A stretch of DNA of 64,000 nt from Macropodus opercularis. Lineage: Eukaryota > Chordata > Actinopteri > Anabantiformes > Osphronemidae. The DNA is taken from assembly GCA_030770545.1 (NCBI GenBank), contig CM061092.1, forward strand, positions 20,213,501 through 20,277,500, written 5' to 3'. Below, in pieces: positions 12,985 to 27,519 of the stretch; the stretch's first letter is position 1, and every line of letters begins with the position of its first letter. The notes under the pieces are model-generated. The model did no database searches and was not told the origin of the DNA. It was given only the letters and a program-made list of their open reading frames with translations. Made by a program: the position numbers and the translations under genes.

Positions 12985-15313
12985 GATTGGTGGTTCAGAT
13001 ACCTCTGACTTCTTGACCTGACTTCCTCGGCAGACAGAACAGTTGTCTACCAATTGTAGGATTGGTGGTTCAATTGAGTCAGTTTCTTAGGAGACAGGTC
13101 AGTTGTCAGCCATTCATTGAAACACTTGTTCAAATGATTGTTACTGTGTTGTTTGTGTTCCGGAAGGGACAAAGCATTCGCCCACCTATCGGAGGATAGG
13201 TGTTTTTAATAACGCTTTGTTGTTTTTGAGTTTGTCAAGTTACAGAGCAGTCGTCGGTGGTTCCATTGACGCCTACTACTTGACCTGAGTTACAGAGGGA
13301 CCAGAGCAGTTGTTCTCCAGTCATTGAGTTGGTGGGTGAAATGTCTCTGGCTCTTTTCCTTGTGTTCCTCAGGTTATAGAGCAGTGGTCCACCAGTCGTA
13401 GGATTGGTGGTTCAGATACCTCTGACTTCTTGACCTGACTTCCTCGGCAGACAGAACAGTTGTCCAGCAATCGTAGGTTTGGTGGGTCAACTGACTCGGT
13501 TCCGTAGGAGACAGGTCAGTCATAAAGCAATCATTGGATCGGTGTTTCAATGGAATTTGACTGTGCTATTTGTGTTCCACAAGTTACACGGCATTTGTCC
13601 ACCAATCGTAGGTTTCGTGATTTCATTGACTATGTCTCTGTGAGTTGAGTTCCTCAGGAGACAAAACAGTGTTTCACCAATCGTAGGTTTCGTAATTTCA
13701 TTGACTATGTCTCTGTGAGTTGAGTTCCTCAGGACACAAAACAGTGTTTCACCAATCGTAGGTTTCGTGATTTCATTGACTATGTCTCTGTGAGTTGAGT
13801 TCCTCAGGAGACAAAACAATGTTTCACCAATCATAGGTTTGGTGTTTCAGATGCCTCTGACCTCTAGACCTGACTTCCTCAGGAGACAGAACAGTTGTCT
13901 ACCAATCGTAGGATTGGTGGTTCAATTGAGTCTGTTCCTTAGGAGACAGGTCAGTTGTCAGCCATTCATTGAAACACTTGTTCAAATGATTGTTACTGTG
14001 TTGTTTGTGTTCCGGAGAGGACAAAGCATTCGCCCACCTATCGGAGGATAGGTGTTTTTAATAACGCTTTGTTGTTTTTGAGTTTGTCAAGGTACAGAGC
14101 AGTCGTCGGTGGTTCCATTGACGCCTACTACTTGACCTGAGTTACAGAGGGAGCAGAGCAGTTGTTCTCCAGTCATTGAGTTGGTGGGTGAAATGTCTCT
14201 GGCTCTATTCCTTGTGTTCCTCAGGTTATAGAGCAGTGGTCCACCAGTCGTAGGATTGGTGGTTCAGATACCTCTGACTTCTTGACCTGACTTCCTCGGC
14301 AGACAGAACAGTTGTCCAGCAATCGTAGGTTTGGTGGGTCAACTGACTCGGTTCCGTAGGAGACAGGTCAGTCATAAAGCAATCATTGGATCGGTGTTTC
14401 AATGGAATTTGACTGTGCTATTTGTGTTCCACAAGTGACACGGCATTTGTCCACCAATCGTAGGTTTCGTGATTTCATTGACTATGTCTCTGTGAGTTGA
14501 GTTCCTCAGGAGACAAAACAGTGTTTCACCAATCGTAGGTTTCGTGATTTCATTGACTATGTCTCTGTGAGTTGAGTTCCTCAGGACACAAAACAGTGTT
14601 TCACCAATCGTAGGTTTCGTGATTTCATTGACTATGTCTCTGTGAGTTGAGTTCCTCAGGAGACAAAACAATGTTTCACCAATCATAGGTTTGGTGTTTC
14701 AGATGCCTCTGACCTGTAGACCTGACTTCCTCAGGAGACAGAACAGTTGTCTACCAATCGTAGGATTGGTGGTTCAATTGAGTCTGTTCCTTAGGAGACA
14801 GGTCAGTTGTCAGCCATTCATTGAAACACTTGTTCAAATGATTGTTACTGTGTTGTTTGTGTTCCGGAAGGGACAAAGCATTCGCCCATCTATCGGAGGA
14901 TAGGTGTTTTTAATAACGCTTTGTTGTTTTTGAGTTTGTCGAGGTACAGAGCAGTCGTCGGTGGTTCCATTGACGCCTACTACTTGACCTGAGTTACAGA
15001 GGGAGCAGAGCAGTTGTTCTCCAGTCATTGAGTTGGTGGGTGAAATGTCTCTGGCTCTTTTCCTTGTGTTCCTCAGGTTATAGAGCAGTGGTCCACCAGT
15101 CGTAGGATTGGTGGTTCAGATACCTCTGACTTCTTGACCTGACTTCCTCGGCAGACAGAACAGTTGTCCAGCAATCGTAGGTTTGGTGGGTCAACTGACT
15201 CGGTTCCGTAGGAGACAGGTCAGTCATAAAGCAATCATTGGATCGGTGTTTCAATGGAATTTGACTGTGCTATTTGTGTTCCACAAGTGACACGGCATTT
15301 GTCCACCAATCGT

Positions 15314-15613
15314 AGGTTTCGTGATTTCATTGACTATGTCTCTGTGAGTCGAGTTCCTCAGGAGACAAAACAGTGTTTCAGCAATCGTAGGTTTCGTGAT
15401 TTCATTGACTATGTCTCTGTGAGTTGAGTTCCTCAGGACACAAAACAGTGGTTCACCAATCGTAGGTTTCGTGATTTCATTGACTATGTCTCTGTGAGTT
15501 AAGTTCCTCAGGAGACAAAACAGTGTTTCACCAATCGTAGGTTTCGTGATTTCATTGACTATGTCTCTGTGAGTTGAGTTCCTCAGGAGACAAAACAATG
15601 TTTCACCAATCAT
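15314..15613 (+). repeat. Four-copy run of the 75-bp satellite subunit
   Basis: Most units carry one, two or three copies of the subunit that starts GTTTCGTGATTTCATTGAC; here there are four in tandem, giving the window's longest unit (927 bp). Copies differ at few positions, for example GAGTCGAG against GAGTTGAG and CACAAAACAGTGG against GACAAAACAGTG. This subunit is the length-variable part of the satellite unit. Confidence 0.9.
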
Positions 15614-17873
15614 AGGTTTGGTGTTTCAGATGCCTCTGACCTCTAGACCTGACTTCCTCAGGAGACAGAACAGTTGTCTACCAATCGTAGGATTGGTGGT
15701 TCAATTGAGTCCGTTCCTTAGGAGACAGGTCAGTTGTCAGCCATTCATTGAAACACTTGTTCAAATGATTGTTACTGTGTTGTTTGTGTTCCGGAAGGTA
15801 CAAAGCATTCGCCCACCTATCGGAGGATAGGTGTTTTTAATAACGCTTTGTTGTTTTTGAGTTTGTCAAGGTACAGAGCAGTCGTCGGTGGTTCCATTGA
15901 CGCCTACTACTTGACCTGAGTTACAGAGGGAGCAGAGCAGTTGTTCTCCAGTCATTGAGTTGGTGGGTGAAATGTCTCTGGCTCTTTTCCTTGTGTTCCT
16001 CAGGTTATAGAGCAGTGGTCCACCAGTCGTAGGATTGGTGGTTCAGATCCCTCTGACTTCTTGACCTGACTTCCTCGGCAGACAGAACAGTTGTCCAGCA
16101 ATCGTAGGTTTGGTGGGTGAACTGACTCGGTTCCGTAGGAGACAGGTCAGTCATAAAGCAATCATTGGATCGGTGTTTCAATGGAATTTGACTGTGCTAT
16201 TTGTGTTCCACAAGTGACACTGCATTTGTCCACCAATCGTAGGTTTCGTGATTTCATTGACTATGTCTCTGTGAGTTGAGTTCCTCAGGAGACAAAACAG
16301 TGTTTCACCAATCATAGGTTTGGTGTTTCAGATGCCTCTGACCTCTAGACCTGACTTCCTCAGGAGACAGAACAGTTGTCTACCAATTGTAGGATTGGTG
16401 GTTCAATTGAGTCCGTCCTTTAGGAGACAGGTCAGTTGTCAGCCATTCATTGAAACACTTGTTCAAATGATTGTTACTGTGTTGTTTGTGTTCCGGAAGG
16501 GACAAAGCATTCGCCCACCTATCGGAGGATAGGTGTTTTTAATAACGCTTTGTTGTTTTTGATTTTGTCAAGGTACAGAGCAGTCGTCGGTGGTTCCATT
16601 GACGCCTAGTACTTGAACTGAGTTACAGAGGGAGCAGAGCAGTTGTTCTCCAGTCATTGAGTTGGTGGGTGAAATGTCTCTGGCTCTTTTCCTTGTGTTC
16701 CTCAGGTTATAGAGCAGTGGTCCACCAGTCGTAGGATTGGTGGTTCAGATACCTCTGACTTCTTGACCTGACTTCCTCGGCAGACAGAACAGTTGTCCAG
16801 CAATCGTAGGTTTGGTGGGTCAACTGACTCGGTTCCGTAGGAGACAGGTCAGTCATAAAGCAATCATTGGATCGGTGTTTCAATGGAATTTGACTGTGCT
16901 ATTTGTGTTCCCCAAGTGACACGGCATTTGTCCACCAATCGTAGGTTTCGTGATTTCATTGACTATGTCTCTGTGAGTTGAGTTCCTCAGGAGACAAAAC
17001 AGTGTTTCACCAATCGTAGGTTTCGTGATTTCATTGACTATGTCTCTGTGAGTTGAGTTCCTCAGGAGACAAAACAATGTTTCACCAATCATAGGTTTGG
17101 TGTTTCAGATGCCTCTGACCTCTAGACCTGACTTCCTCAGGAGACAGAACAGTTGTCTACCAATCGTAGGATTGGTGGTTCAATTGAGTCCGTTCCTTAG
17201 GAGACAGGTCAGTTGTCAGCCATTCATTGAAACACTTGTTCAAATGATTGTTACTGTGTTGTTTGTGTTCCGGAAGGGACAAAGCATTCGCCCACCTATC
17301 GGAGGATAGGTGTTTTTAATAACGCTTTGTTGTTTTTGAGTTTGTCAAGGTACAGAGCAGTCGTCGGTGGTTCCATTGACGCCTACTACTTGACCTGAGT
17401 TACAGAGGGAGCAGAGCAGTTGTTCTCCAGTCATTGAGTTGGTGGGTGAAATGTCTCTGGCTCTTTTCCTTGTGTTTTTCAGGTTATAGAGCAGTGGTCC
17501 ACCAGTCGTAGGATTGGTGGTTCAGATACCTCTGACTTCTTGACCTGACTTCCTCGGCAGACAGAACAGTTGTCCAGCAATCGTAGGTTTGGTGGGTCAA
17601 CTGACTCGGTTCCGTAGGAGACAGGTCAGTCATAAAGCAATCATTGGATCGGTGTTTCAATGGAATTTGACTGTGCTATTTGTGTTCCACAAGTGATACG
17701 GCATTTGTCCACCAATCGTAGGTTTCGTGATTTCATTGACTATGTCTCTGTGAGTTGAGTTCCTCAGGAGACAAAACAGTGTTTCAGCAATCGTAGGTTT
17801 CGTGATTTCATTGACTATGTCTCTGTGAGTTGAGTTCCTCAGGAGACAAAACAATGTTTCACCAATCATAGGT

Positions 17874-20800
17874 TTGGTGTTTCAGATGCCTCTGACCTCT
17901 AGACCTGACTTCCTCAGGAGACAGAACAGTTGTCTACCAATCGTAGGATTGGTGGTTCAATTTAGTCAGTTCCTTAGGAGACAGGTCAGTTGTCAGCCAT
18001 TCATTGAAACACTTGTTCAAATGATTGTTACTGTGTTGTTTGTGTTCCGGAAGGGACAAAGCATTCGCCCACCTATCGGAGGATAGGTGTTTTTAATAAC
18101 GCTTTGTTGTTTTTGAGTTTGTCAAGGTACAGAGCAGTCGTCGGTGGTTCCATTGACGCCTACTACTTGACCTGAGTTACAGAGGGAGCAGAGCAGTTGT
18201 TCTCCAGTCATTGAGTTGGTGGGTGAAATGTCTCTGGCTCTTTTCCTTGTGTTCCTCAGGTTATAGAGCAGTGGTCCACCAGTCGTAGGATTGGTTGTTC
18301 AGATACCTCTGACTTCCTCGGCAGACAGAACAGTTGTCCAGCAATCGTAGGTTTGGTGGGTCAACTGACTCGGTTCCGTAGGAGACAGGTCAGTCATAAA
18401 GCAATCTTTGGATCGGTGTTTCAATGGAATTTGACTGTGCTATTTGTGTTCCACAAGTGACACGGCATTTGTCCACCAATCGTAGGTTTCGTGATTTCAT
18501 TGACTATGTCTCTGTGAGTTGAGTTCCTCAGGAGACAAAACAGTGTTTCACCAATCGTAGGTTTCGTGATTTCATTGACTATGTCTCTGTGAGTTGAGTT
18601 CCTCAGGAGACAAAACAATGTTTCACCAATCATAGGTTTGGTGTTTCAGATGCCTCTGACCTCTAGACCTGACTTCCTCAGGAGACAGAACAGTTGTCTA
18701 CCAATCGTAGGATTGGTGGTTCAATTGAGTCTGTCCTTTAGGAGACAGGTCAGTTGTCAGCCATTCATTGAAACACTTGTTCAAATGATTGTTACTGTGT
18801 TGTTTGTGTTCCGGAAGGGACAAAGCATTCGCCCACCTATCGGAGGATAGGTGTTTTTAATAACGCTTTGTTGTTTTTGATTTTGTCAAGGTACAGAGCA
18901 GTCGTCGGTGGTTCCATTGACGCCTAGTACTTGAACTGAGTTACATAGGGAGCAGAGCAGTTGTTCTCCAGTCATTGAGTTGGTGGGTGAAATGTCTCTG
19001 GCTCTTTTCCTTGTGTTCCTCAGGTTATAGAGCAGTGGTCCACCAGTCGTAGGATTGGTGGTTCAGATACCTCTGACTTCTTGACCTGACTTCCTCGGCA
19101 GACAGAACAGTTGTCCAGCAATCGTAGGTTTGGTGGGTCAACTGACTCGGTTCCGTAGGAGACAGGTCAGTCATAAAGCAATCATTGGATCGGTGTTTCA
19201 ATGGAATTTGACTGTGCTATTTGTGTTCCACAAGTGACACGGCATTTGTCCACCAATCGTAGGTTTCGTGATTTCATTGACTATGTCTCTGTGAGTTGAG
19301 TTCCTCAGGAGACAAAACAGTGTTTCACCAATCGTAGGTTTCGTGATTTCATTGACTATGTCTCTGTGAGTTGAGTTCCTCAGGAGACAAAACAATGTTT
19401 CACCAATCATAGGTTTGGTGTTTCAGATGCCTCTGACCTCTAGACCTGACTTCCTCAGGAGACAGAACAGTTGTCTACCAATCGTAGGATTGGTGGTTCA
19501 ATTGAGTCCGTTCCTTAGGAGACAGGTCAGTTGTCAGCCATTCATTGAAACACTTGTTCAAATGATTGTTACTGTGTTGTTTGTGTTCCGGAAGGGACAA
19601 AGCATTCGCCCACCTATCGGAGGATAGGTGTTTTTAATAACGCTTTGTTGTTTTTGAGTTTGTCAAGGTACAGAGCAGTCGTCGGTGGTTCCATTGACGC
19701 CTACTACTTGACCTGAGTTACAGAGGGAGCAGAGCAGTTGTTCTCCAGTCATTGAGTTGGTGGGTGAAATGTCTCTGGCTCTTTTCCTTGTGTTTTTCAG
19801 GTTATAGAGCAGTGGTCCACCAGTCGTAGGATTGGTGGTTCAGATACCTCTGACTTCTTGACCTGACTTCCTCGGCAGACAGAACAGTTGTCCAGCAATC
19901 GTAGGTTTGGTGGGTCAACTGACTCGGTTCCGTAGGAGACAGGTCAGTCATAAAGCAATCATTGGATCGGTGTTTCAATGGAATTTGACTGTGCTATTTG
20001 TGTTCCACAAGTGACACGGCATTTGTCCACCAATCGTAGGTTTCGTGATTTCATTGACTATGTCTCTGTGAGTTGAGTTCCTCAGGAGACAAAACAGTGT
20101 TTCACCAATCATAGGTTTGGTGTTTCAGATGCCTCTGACCTCTAGACCTGACTTCCTCAGGAGACAGAACAGTTGTCTACCAATCGTAGGATTGGTGGTT
20201 CAATTGAGTCAGTTCCTTAGGAGACAGGTCAGTTGTCAGCCATTCATTGAAACACTTGTTCAAATGATTGTTACTGTGTTGTTTGTGTTCCGGAGAGGAC
20301 AAAGCATTCGCCCACCTATCGGAGGATAGGTGTTTTTAATAACGCTTTGTTGTTTTTGAGTTTGTCAAGGTACAGAGCAGTCGTCGGTGGTTCCATTGAC
20401 GCCTACTACTTGACCTGAGTTACAGAGGGAGCAGGGCAGTTGTTCTCCAGTCATTGAGTTGGTGGGTGAAATGTCTCTGGCTCTATTCCTTGTGTTCCTC
20501 AGGTTATAGAGCAGTGGTCCACCAGTCGTAGGATTGGTGGTTCAGATACCTCTGACTTCTTGACCTGACTTCCTCGGCAGACAGAACAGTTGTCCACCAG
20601 TCGTAGGTTTGGTGGGTCAACTGACTCGGTTCCGTAGGAGACAGGTCAGTCATAAAGCAATCATTGGATCGGTGTTTCAATGGAATTTGACTGTGCTATT
20701 TGTGTTCCACAAGTGACACGGCATTTGTCCACCAATCGTAGGTTTCGTGATTTCATTGACTATGTCTCTGTGAGTTGAGTTCCTCAGGAGACAAAACAGT

Positions 20801-23800
20801 GTTTCACCAATCGTAGGTTTCGTGATTTCATTGACTATGTCTCTGTGAGTTGAGTTCCTCAGGAGACAAAACAATGTTTCACCAATCATAGGTTTGGTGT
20901 TTCAGATGCCTCTGACCTCTAGACCTGACTTCCTCAGGAGACAGAACAGTTGTCTACCAATCGTAGGATTGGTGGTTCAATTGAGTCAGTTCCTTAGGAG
21001 ACAGGTCAGTTGTCAGCCATTCATTGAAACACTTGTTCAAATGATTGTTACTGTGTTGTTTGTGTTCCGGAAGGGACAAAGCATTCGCCCACCTATCGGA
21101 GGATAGGTGTTTTTAATAACGCTTTGTTGTTTTTGAGTTTGTCAAGGTACAGAGCAGTCGTCGGTGGTTCCATTGACGCCTACTACTTGACCTGAGTTAC
21201 AGAGGGAGCAGAGCAGTTGTTCTCCAGTCATTGAGTTGGTGGGTGAAATGTCTCTGGCTCTTTTCCTTGTGTTCCTCAGGTTATAGAGCAGTGGTCCACC
21301 AGTCGTAGGATTGGTTGTTCAGATACCTCTGACTTCCTCGGCAGACAGAACAGTTGTCCAGCAATCGTAGGTTTGGTGGGTCAACTGACTCGGTTCCGTA
21401 GGAGACAGGTCAGTCATAAAGCAATCATTGGATCGGTGTTTCAATGGAATTTGACTGTGCTATTTGTGTTCCACAAGTGACACGGCATTTGTCCACCAAT
21501 CGTAGGTTTCGTGATTTCATTGACTATGTCTCTGTGAGTTGAGTTCCTCAGGAGACAAAACAGTGTTTCACCAATCGTAGGTTTCGTGATTTCATTGACT
21601 ATGTCTCTGTGAGTTGAGTTCCTCAGGAGACAAAACAATGTTTCACCAATCATAGGTTTGGTGTTTCAGATGCCTCTGACCTCTAGACCTGACTTCCTCA
21701 GGAGACAGAACAGTTGTCTACCAATCGTAGGATTGGTGGTTCAATTGAGTCTGTCCTTTAGGAGACAGGTCAGTTGTCAGCCATTCATTGAAACACTTGT
21801 TCAAATGATTGTTACTGTGTTGTTTGTGTTCCGGAAGGGACAAAGCATTCGCCCACCTATCGGAGGATAGGTGTTTTTAATAACGCTTTGTTGTTTTTGA
21901 TTTTGTCAAGGTACAGAGCAGTCGTCGGTGGTTCCATTGACGCCTAGTACTTGAACTGAGTTACATAGGGAGCAGAGCAGTTGTTCTCCAGTCATTGAGT
22001 TGGTGGGTGAAATGTCTCTGGCTCTTTTCCTTGTGTTCCTCAGGTTATAGAGCAGTGGTCCACCAGTCGTAGGATTGGTGGTTCAGATACCTCTGACTTC
22101 TTGACCTGACTTCCTCGGCAGACAGAACAGTTGTCCAGCAATCGTAGGTTTGGTGGGTCAACTGACTCGGTTCCGTAGGAGACAGGTCAGTCATAAAGCA
22201 ATCATTGGATCGGTGTTTCAATGGAATTTGACTGTGCTATTTGTGTTCCACAAGTGACACGGCATTTGTCCACCAATCGTAGGTTTCGTGATTTCATTGA
22301 CTATGTCTCTGTGAGTTGAGTTCCTCAGGAGACAAAACAGTGTTTCACCAATCGTAGGTTTCGTGATTTCATTGACTATGTCTCTGTGAGTTGAGTTCCT
22401 CAGGAGACAAAACAATGTTTCACCAATCATAGGTTTGGTGTTTCAGATGCCTCTGACCTCTAGACCTGACTTCCTCAGGAGACAGAACAGTTGTCTACCA
22501 ATCGTAGGATTGGTGGTTCAATTGAGTCCGTTCCTTAGGAGACAGGTCAGTTGTCAGCCATTCATTGAAACACTTGTTCAAATGATTGTTACTGTGTTGT
22601 TTGTGTTCCGGAAGGGACAAAGCATTCGCCCACCTATCGGAGGATAGGTGTTTTTAATAACGCTTTGTTGTTTTTGAGTTTGTCAAGGTACAGAGCAGTC
22701 GTCGGTGGTTCCATTGACGCCTACTACTTGACCTGAGTTACAGAGGGAGCAGAGCAGTTGTTCTCCAGTCATTGAGTTGGTGGGTGAAATGTCTCTGGCT
22801 CTTTTCCTTGTGTTTTTCAGGTTATAGAGCAGTGGTCCACCAGTCGTAGGATTGGTGGTTCAGATACCTCTGACTTCTTGACCTGACTTCCTCGGCAGAC
22901 AGAACAGTTGTCCAGCAATCGTAGGTTTGGTGGGTCAACTGACTCGGTTCCGTAGGAGACAGGTCAGTCATAAAGCAATCATTGGATCGGTGTTTCAATG
23001 GAATTTGACTGTGCTATTTGTGTTCCACAAGTGACACGGCATTTGTCCACCAATCGTAGGTTTCGTGATTTCATTGACTATGTCTCTGTGAGTTGAGTTC
23101 CTCAGGAGACAAAACAGTGTTTCACCAATCATAGGTTTGGTGTTTCAGATGCCTCTGACCTCTAGACCTGACTTCCTCAGGAGACAGAACAGTTGTCTAC
23201 CAATCGTAGGATTGGTGGTTCAATTGAGTCAGTTCCTTAGGAGACAGGTCAGTTGTCAGCCATTCATTGAAACACTTGTTCAAATGATTGTTACTGTGTT
23301 GTTTGTGTTCCGGAGAGGACAAAGCATTCGCCCACCTATCGGAGGATAGGTGTTTTTAATAACGCTTTGTTGTTTTTGAGTTTGTCAAGGTACAGAGCAG
23401 TCGTCGGTGGTTCCATTGACGCCTACTACTTGACCTGAGTTACAGAGGGAGCAGGGCAGTTGTTCTCCAGTCATTGAGTTGGTGGGTGAAATGTCTCTGG
23501 CTCTATTCCTTGTGTTCCTCAGGTTATAGAGCAGTGGTCCACCAGTCGTAGGATTGGTGGTTCAGATACCTCTGACTTCTTGACCTGACTTCCTCGGCAG
23601 ACAGAACAGTTGTCCACCAGTCGTAGGTTTGGTGGGTCAACTGACTCGGTTCCGTAGGAGACAGGTCAGTCATAAAGCAATCATTGGATCGGTGTTTCAA
23701 TGGAATTTGACTGTGCTATTTGTGTTCCACAAGTGACACGGCATTTGTCCACCAATCGTAGGTTTCGTGATTTCATTGACTATGTCTCTGTGAGTTGAGT

Positions 23801-23913
23801 TCCTCAGGAGACAAAACAGTGTTTCACCAATCGTAGGTTTCGTGATTTCATTGACTATGTCTCTGTGAGTTGAGTTCCTCAGGAGACAAAACAATGTTTC
23901 ACCAATCATAGGT
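17874..23913 (+). repeat. Tandem 3,020-bp supra-unit duplication within the satellite
   Basis: Two consecutive blocks, 17874-20893 and 20894-23913, each have the unit-length order 764, 777, 702, 777. Rare variants recur exactly 3,020 bp apart: CGCCTAGTACTTGAACTG with TTACATAGGG (about 18920 and 21940), TTGTCCACCAGTCGTAGGTTTGG (about 20591 and 23611), and the GGTTGTTCAG plus 13-bp deletion form. Few differences are seen, for example GCAATCTTTGG in the first copy only, so the duplication is recent. Confidence 0.85.
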
Positions 23914-26886
23914 TTGGTGTTTCAGATGCCTCTGACCTCTAGACCTGACTTCCTCAGGAGACAGAACAGTTGTCTACCAATCGTAGGATTGGTGGTTCAA
24001 TTGAGTCCGTTCCTTAGGAGACAGGTCAGTTGTCAGCCATTCATTGAAACACTTGTTCAAATGATTGTTACTGTGTTGTTTGTGTTCCGGAAGGGACAAA
24101 GCATTCGCCCACCTATCGGAGGATAGGTGTTTTTAATAACGCTTTGTTGTTTTTGAGTTTGTCAAGGTACAGAGCAGTCGTCGGTGGTTCCATTGACGCC
24201 TACTACTTGACCTGAGTTACAGAGGGAGCAGAGCAGTTGTTCTCCAGTCATTGAGTTGGTGGGTGAAATGTCTCTGGCTCTTTTCCTTGTGTTCCTCAGG
24301 TTATAGAGCAGTGGTCCACCAGTCGTAGGATTGGTGGTTCAGATACCTCTGACTTCTTGACCTGACTTCCTCGGCAGACAGAACAGTCGTCCAGCAATCG
24401 TAGGTTTGGTGGGTCAACTGACTCGGTTCCGTAGGAGACAGGTCAGTCATAAAGTAATCATTGGATCGGTGTTTCAATGGAATTTGACTGTGCTATTTGT
24501 GTTCCACAAGTGACACGGCATTTGACCACCAATCGTAGGTTTCGTGATTTCATTGACTATGTCTCTGTGAGTTGAGTTCCTCAGGAGACAAAACAGTGTT
24601 TCACCAATCGTAGGTTTCGTGATTTCATTGACTATGTCTCTGTGAGTTGAGTTCCTCAGGAGACAAAACAGTGTTTCACCAATCATAGGTTTAGTGGTTC
24701 AGATGCCTCTGACCTCTAGACCTGACTTCCTCGGCAGACAGAACAGTTGTCCAGCAATCGTAGGTTTGGTGGGTCAACTGACTCGGTTCCGTAGGAGACA
24801 GGTCAGTCATAAAGCAATCATTGGATCGGTGTTTCAATGGAATTTGACTGTGCTATTTGTGTTCCACAAGTGACACGGCATTTGTCCACCAATCGTAGGT
24901 TTCGTGATTTCATTGACTATGTCTCTGTGAGTTGAGTTCCTCAGGAGACAAAACAGTGTTTCACCAATCGTAGGTTTCGTGATTTCATTGACTATGTCTC
25001 TGTGAGTTGAGTTCCTCAGGAGACAAAACAATGTTTCACCAATCATAGGTTTGGTGTTTCAGATGCCTCTGACCTCTAGACCTGACTTCCTCAGGAGACA
25101 GAACAGTTGTCTACCAATCGTAGGATTGGTGGTTCAATTGAGTCAGTTCCTTAGGAGACAGGTCAGTTGTCAGCCATTCATTGAAACACTTGTTCAAATG
25201 ATTGTTACTGTGTTGTTTGTGTTCCGGAAGGGACAAAGCATTCGCCCACCTATCGGAGGATAGGTGTTTTTAATAACGCTTTGTTGTTTTTGAGTTTGTC
25301 AAGGTACAGAGCAGTCGTCGGTGGTTCCATTGACGCCTACTACTTGACCTGAGTTACAGAGGGAGCAGAGCAGTTGTTCTCCAGTCATTGAGTTGGTGGG
25401 TGAAATGTCTCTGGCTCTATTCCTTGTGTTCCTCAGGTTATAGAGCAGTGGTCCACCAGTCGTAGGATTGGTGGTTCAGATACCTCTGGCTTCTTGACCT
25501 GACTTCCTCGGCAGACAGAACAGTTGTCCAGCAATCGTAGGTTTGGTGGGTCAACTGACTCGGTTCCGTAGGAGACAGGTCAGTCACAAAGCAATCATTG
25601 GATCGGTGTTTCAATGGAATTTGACTGTGCTATTTGTGTTCCACAAGTGACACGGCATTTGTCCACCAATCGTAGGTTTCGTGATTTCATTGACTATGTC
25701 TCTGTGAGTTGAGTTCCTCAGGACACAAAACAGTGTTTCACCAATCGTAGGTTTCGTGATTTCATTGACTATGTCTCTGTGAGTTGAGTTCCTCAGGAGA
25801 CAAAACAATGTTTCACCAATCATAGGTTTGGTGTTTCAGATGCCTCTGACCTCTAGACCTGACTTCCTCAGGAGACAGAACAGTTGTCTACCAATCGTAG
25901 GATTGGTGGTTCAATTGAGTCAGTTCCTTAGGAGACAGGTCAGTTGTCAGCCATTCATTGAAACACTTGTTTAAATGATTGTTACTGTGTTGTTTGTGTT
26001 CCGGAAGGGACAAAGCATTCGCCCACCTATCGGAGCATAGGTGTTTTTAATAACGCTTTGTTGTTTTTGAGTTTGTCGAGGTACAGAGCAGTCGTCGGTG
26101 GTTCCATTGACGCCTACTACTTGACCTGAGTTACAGAGGGAGAGGAGCAGTTGTTCTCCAGTCATTGAGTTGGTGGGTGAAATGTCTCTGGCTCTATTCC
26201 TTGTGTTCCTCAGGTTATAGAGCAGTGGTCCACCAGTCGTAGGATTGGTGGTTCAGATACCTCTGACTTCTTGACCTGACTTCCTCGGCAGACAGAACAG
26301 TTGTCCAGCAATCGTAGGTTTGGTGGGTCAACTGACTCGGTTCCGTAGGAGACAGGTCAGTCATAAAGCAATCATTGGATCGGTGTTTCAATGGAATTTG
26401 ACTGTGCTATTTGTGTTCCACAAGTGACACGGCATTTGTCCACCAATCGTATGTTTCGTGATTTCATTGACTATGTCTCTGTGAGTTGAGTTCCTCAGGA
26501 GACAAAACAGTGTTTCACTAATCGTAGGTTTCGTGATTTCATTGACTATGTCTCTGTGAGTTGAGTTCCTCAGGAGACAAAACAATGTTTCACCAATCAT
26601 AGGTTTGGTGTTTCAGATGCCTCTGACCTCTAGACCTGACTTCCTCAGGAGACAGAACAGTTGTCTACCAATCGTAGGATTGGTGGTTCAATTGAGTCCG
26701 TTCCTTAGGAGACAGGTCAGTTGTCAGCCATTCATTGAAACACTTGTTCAAATGATTGTTACTGTGTGATTCAGATGCCTCTGACCTCTAGACCTGACTT
26801 CCTCGGCAGACAGAACAGTTGTCCAGCAATCGTAGGTTTGGTGGGTCAACTGACTCGGTTCCGTAGGAGACAGGTCAGTCATAAAG

Positions 26887-27348
26887 TGTCACGATCGGCA
26901 GCCTGGCCGATCGGTCCCTTACTGGGTGAATCTCCACCCAGCGGAGTCACTCACCACACCCCTGTCATCACCACGCACCTGCCTGATTATCCTCACGTGC
27001 TCTGATTATTTTCACCTGGCTCATCATCTCTTACTTAAGTTCTTCCCACAGCTCAGTCCCTTGTCAGACCATCAACGTTGCTACCCCGACATGCAAACCT
27101 CCGACGGACTTCCCCTTTTGCCACCGGTACCGTGAGGTTTCCTTTGAATCCTTGTTCTGATCGCCTGACGCTCACGACAGCGGTGGGTATTTTGACTGAC
27201 TTTTACGCCAAGAACGCTGGGCTCTCGTCTTTGTGTCCTGAGGGATTTGCTACTCTGACTTGTCCACGAAACCTAAACTAACTCTTCTTAGTTAGCGACG
27301 AGCGCCTTTGGTGCGCCGTGTGTTTGAGACTCTGTCACGCACTGTACA
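26887..27348 (+). repeat. LTR-like segment of composite element, copy 2
   Basis: Near-identical to 11005-11466, with the same ends and the same 5' inverted repeat GATCGGC/GCCGATC. Beyond it, CACCTGGATTCTG replaces CGCCTGGATTCTG near 27395, one of very few differences between copies. Confidence 0.6.
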
Positions 27349-27519
27349 CAGCCGGTTCGGCTCGCTTTGTGTTTTGTTTTGTTCTTAGTTTTGTCACCTG
27401 GATTCTGCTGCCCTCCTGGTCTCCTCTCCACTGTCACGGCTGGCAGAAGATCCGGAGGACTCCGGAGACCTGACAGCCACCAATCTTGACCTTGCCAGGT
27501 CATCCAGACCCTTTTTGAT

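Larger units (their letters stand above)
12985..26886 (+). repeat. Higher-order satellite array, block B
   Basis: Same satellite as at 1-11004, resuming directly after composite element copy 1 in a different phase of the unit. Phase marks lie at 13839, 14691, 15618, 16320, 17097, 17874, 18638, 19415, 20117, 20894, 21658, 22435, 23137, 23914, 25051, about 25828 and about 26605. Unit lengths are 702, 764, 777, 852 and one 927 bp. The 23914-25051 interval is 1,137 bp (777 + 360), because a truncated hybrid unit was made near 24700. The block ends with the same hybrid module that precedes composite copy 1. Confidence 0.95.

Noticed and set aside
12122..13021. Long open frames encoding [15 protein letters not shown] and PGGVRLL-type repeats, and minus-strand [11 protein letters not shown] repeats, over the minisatellites
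   Set aside because: Stop-free repeat units keep all these frames open regardless of selection; no conserved domain.
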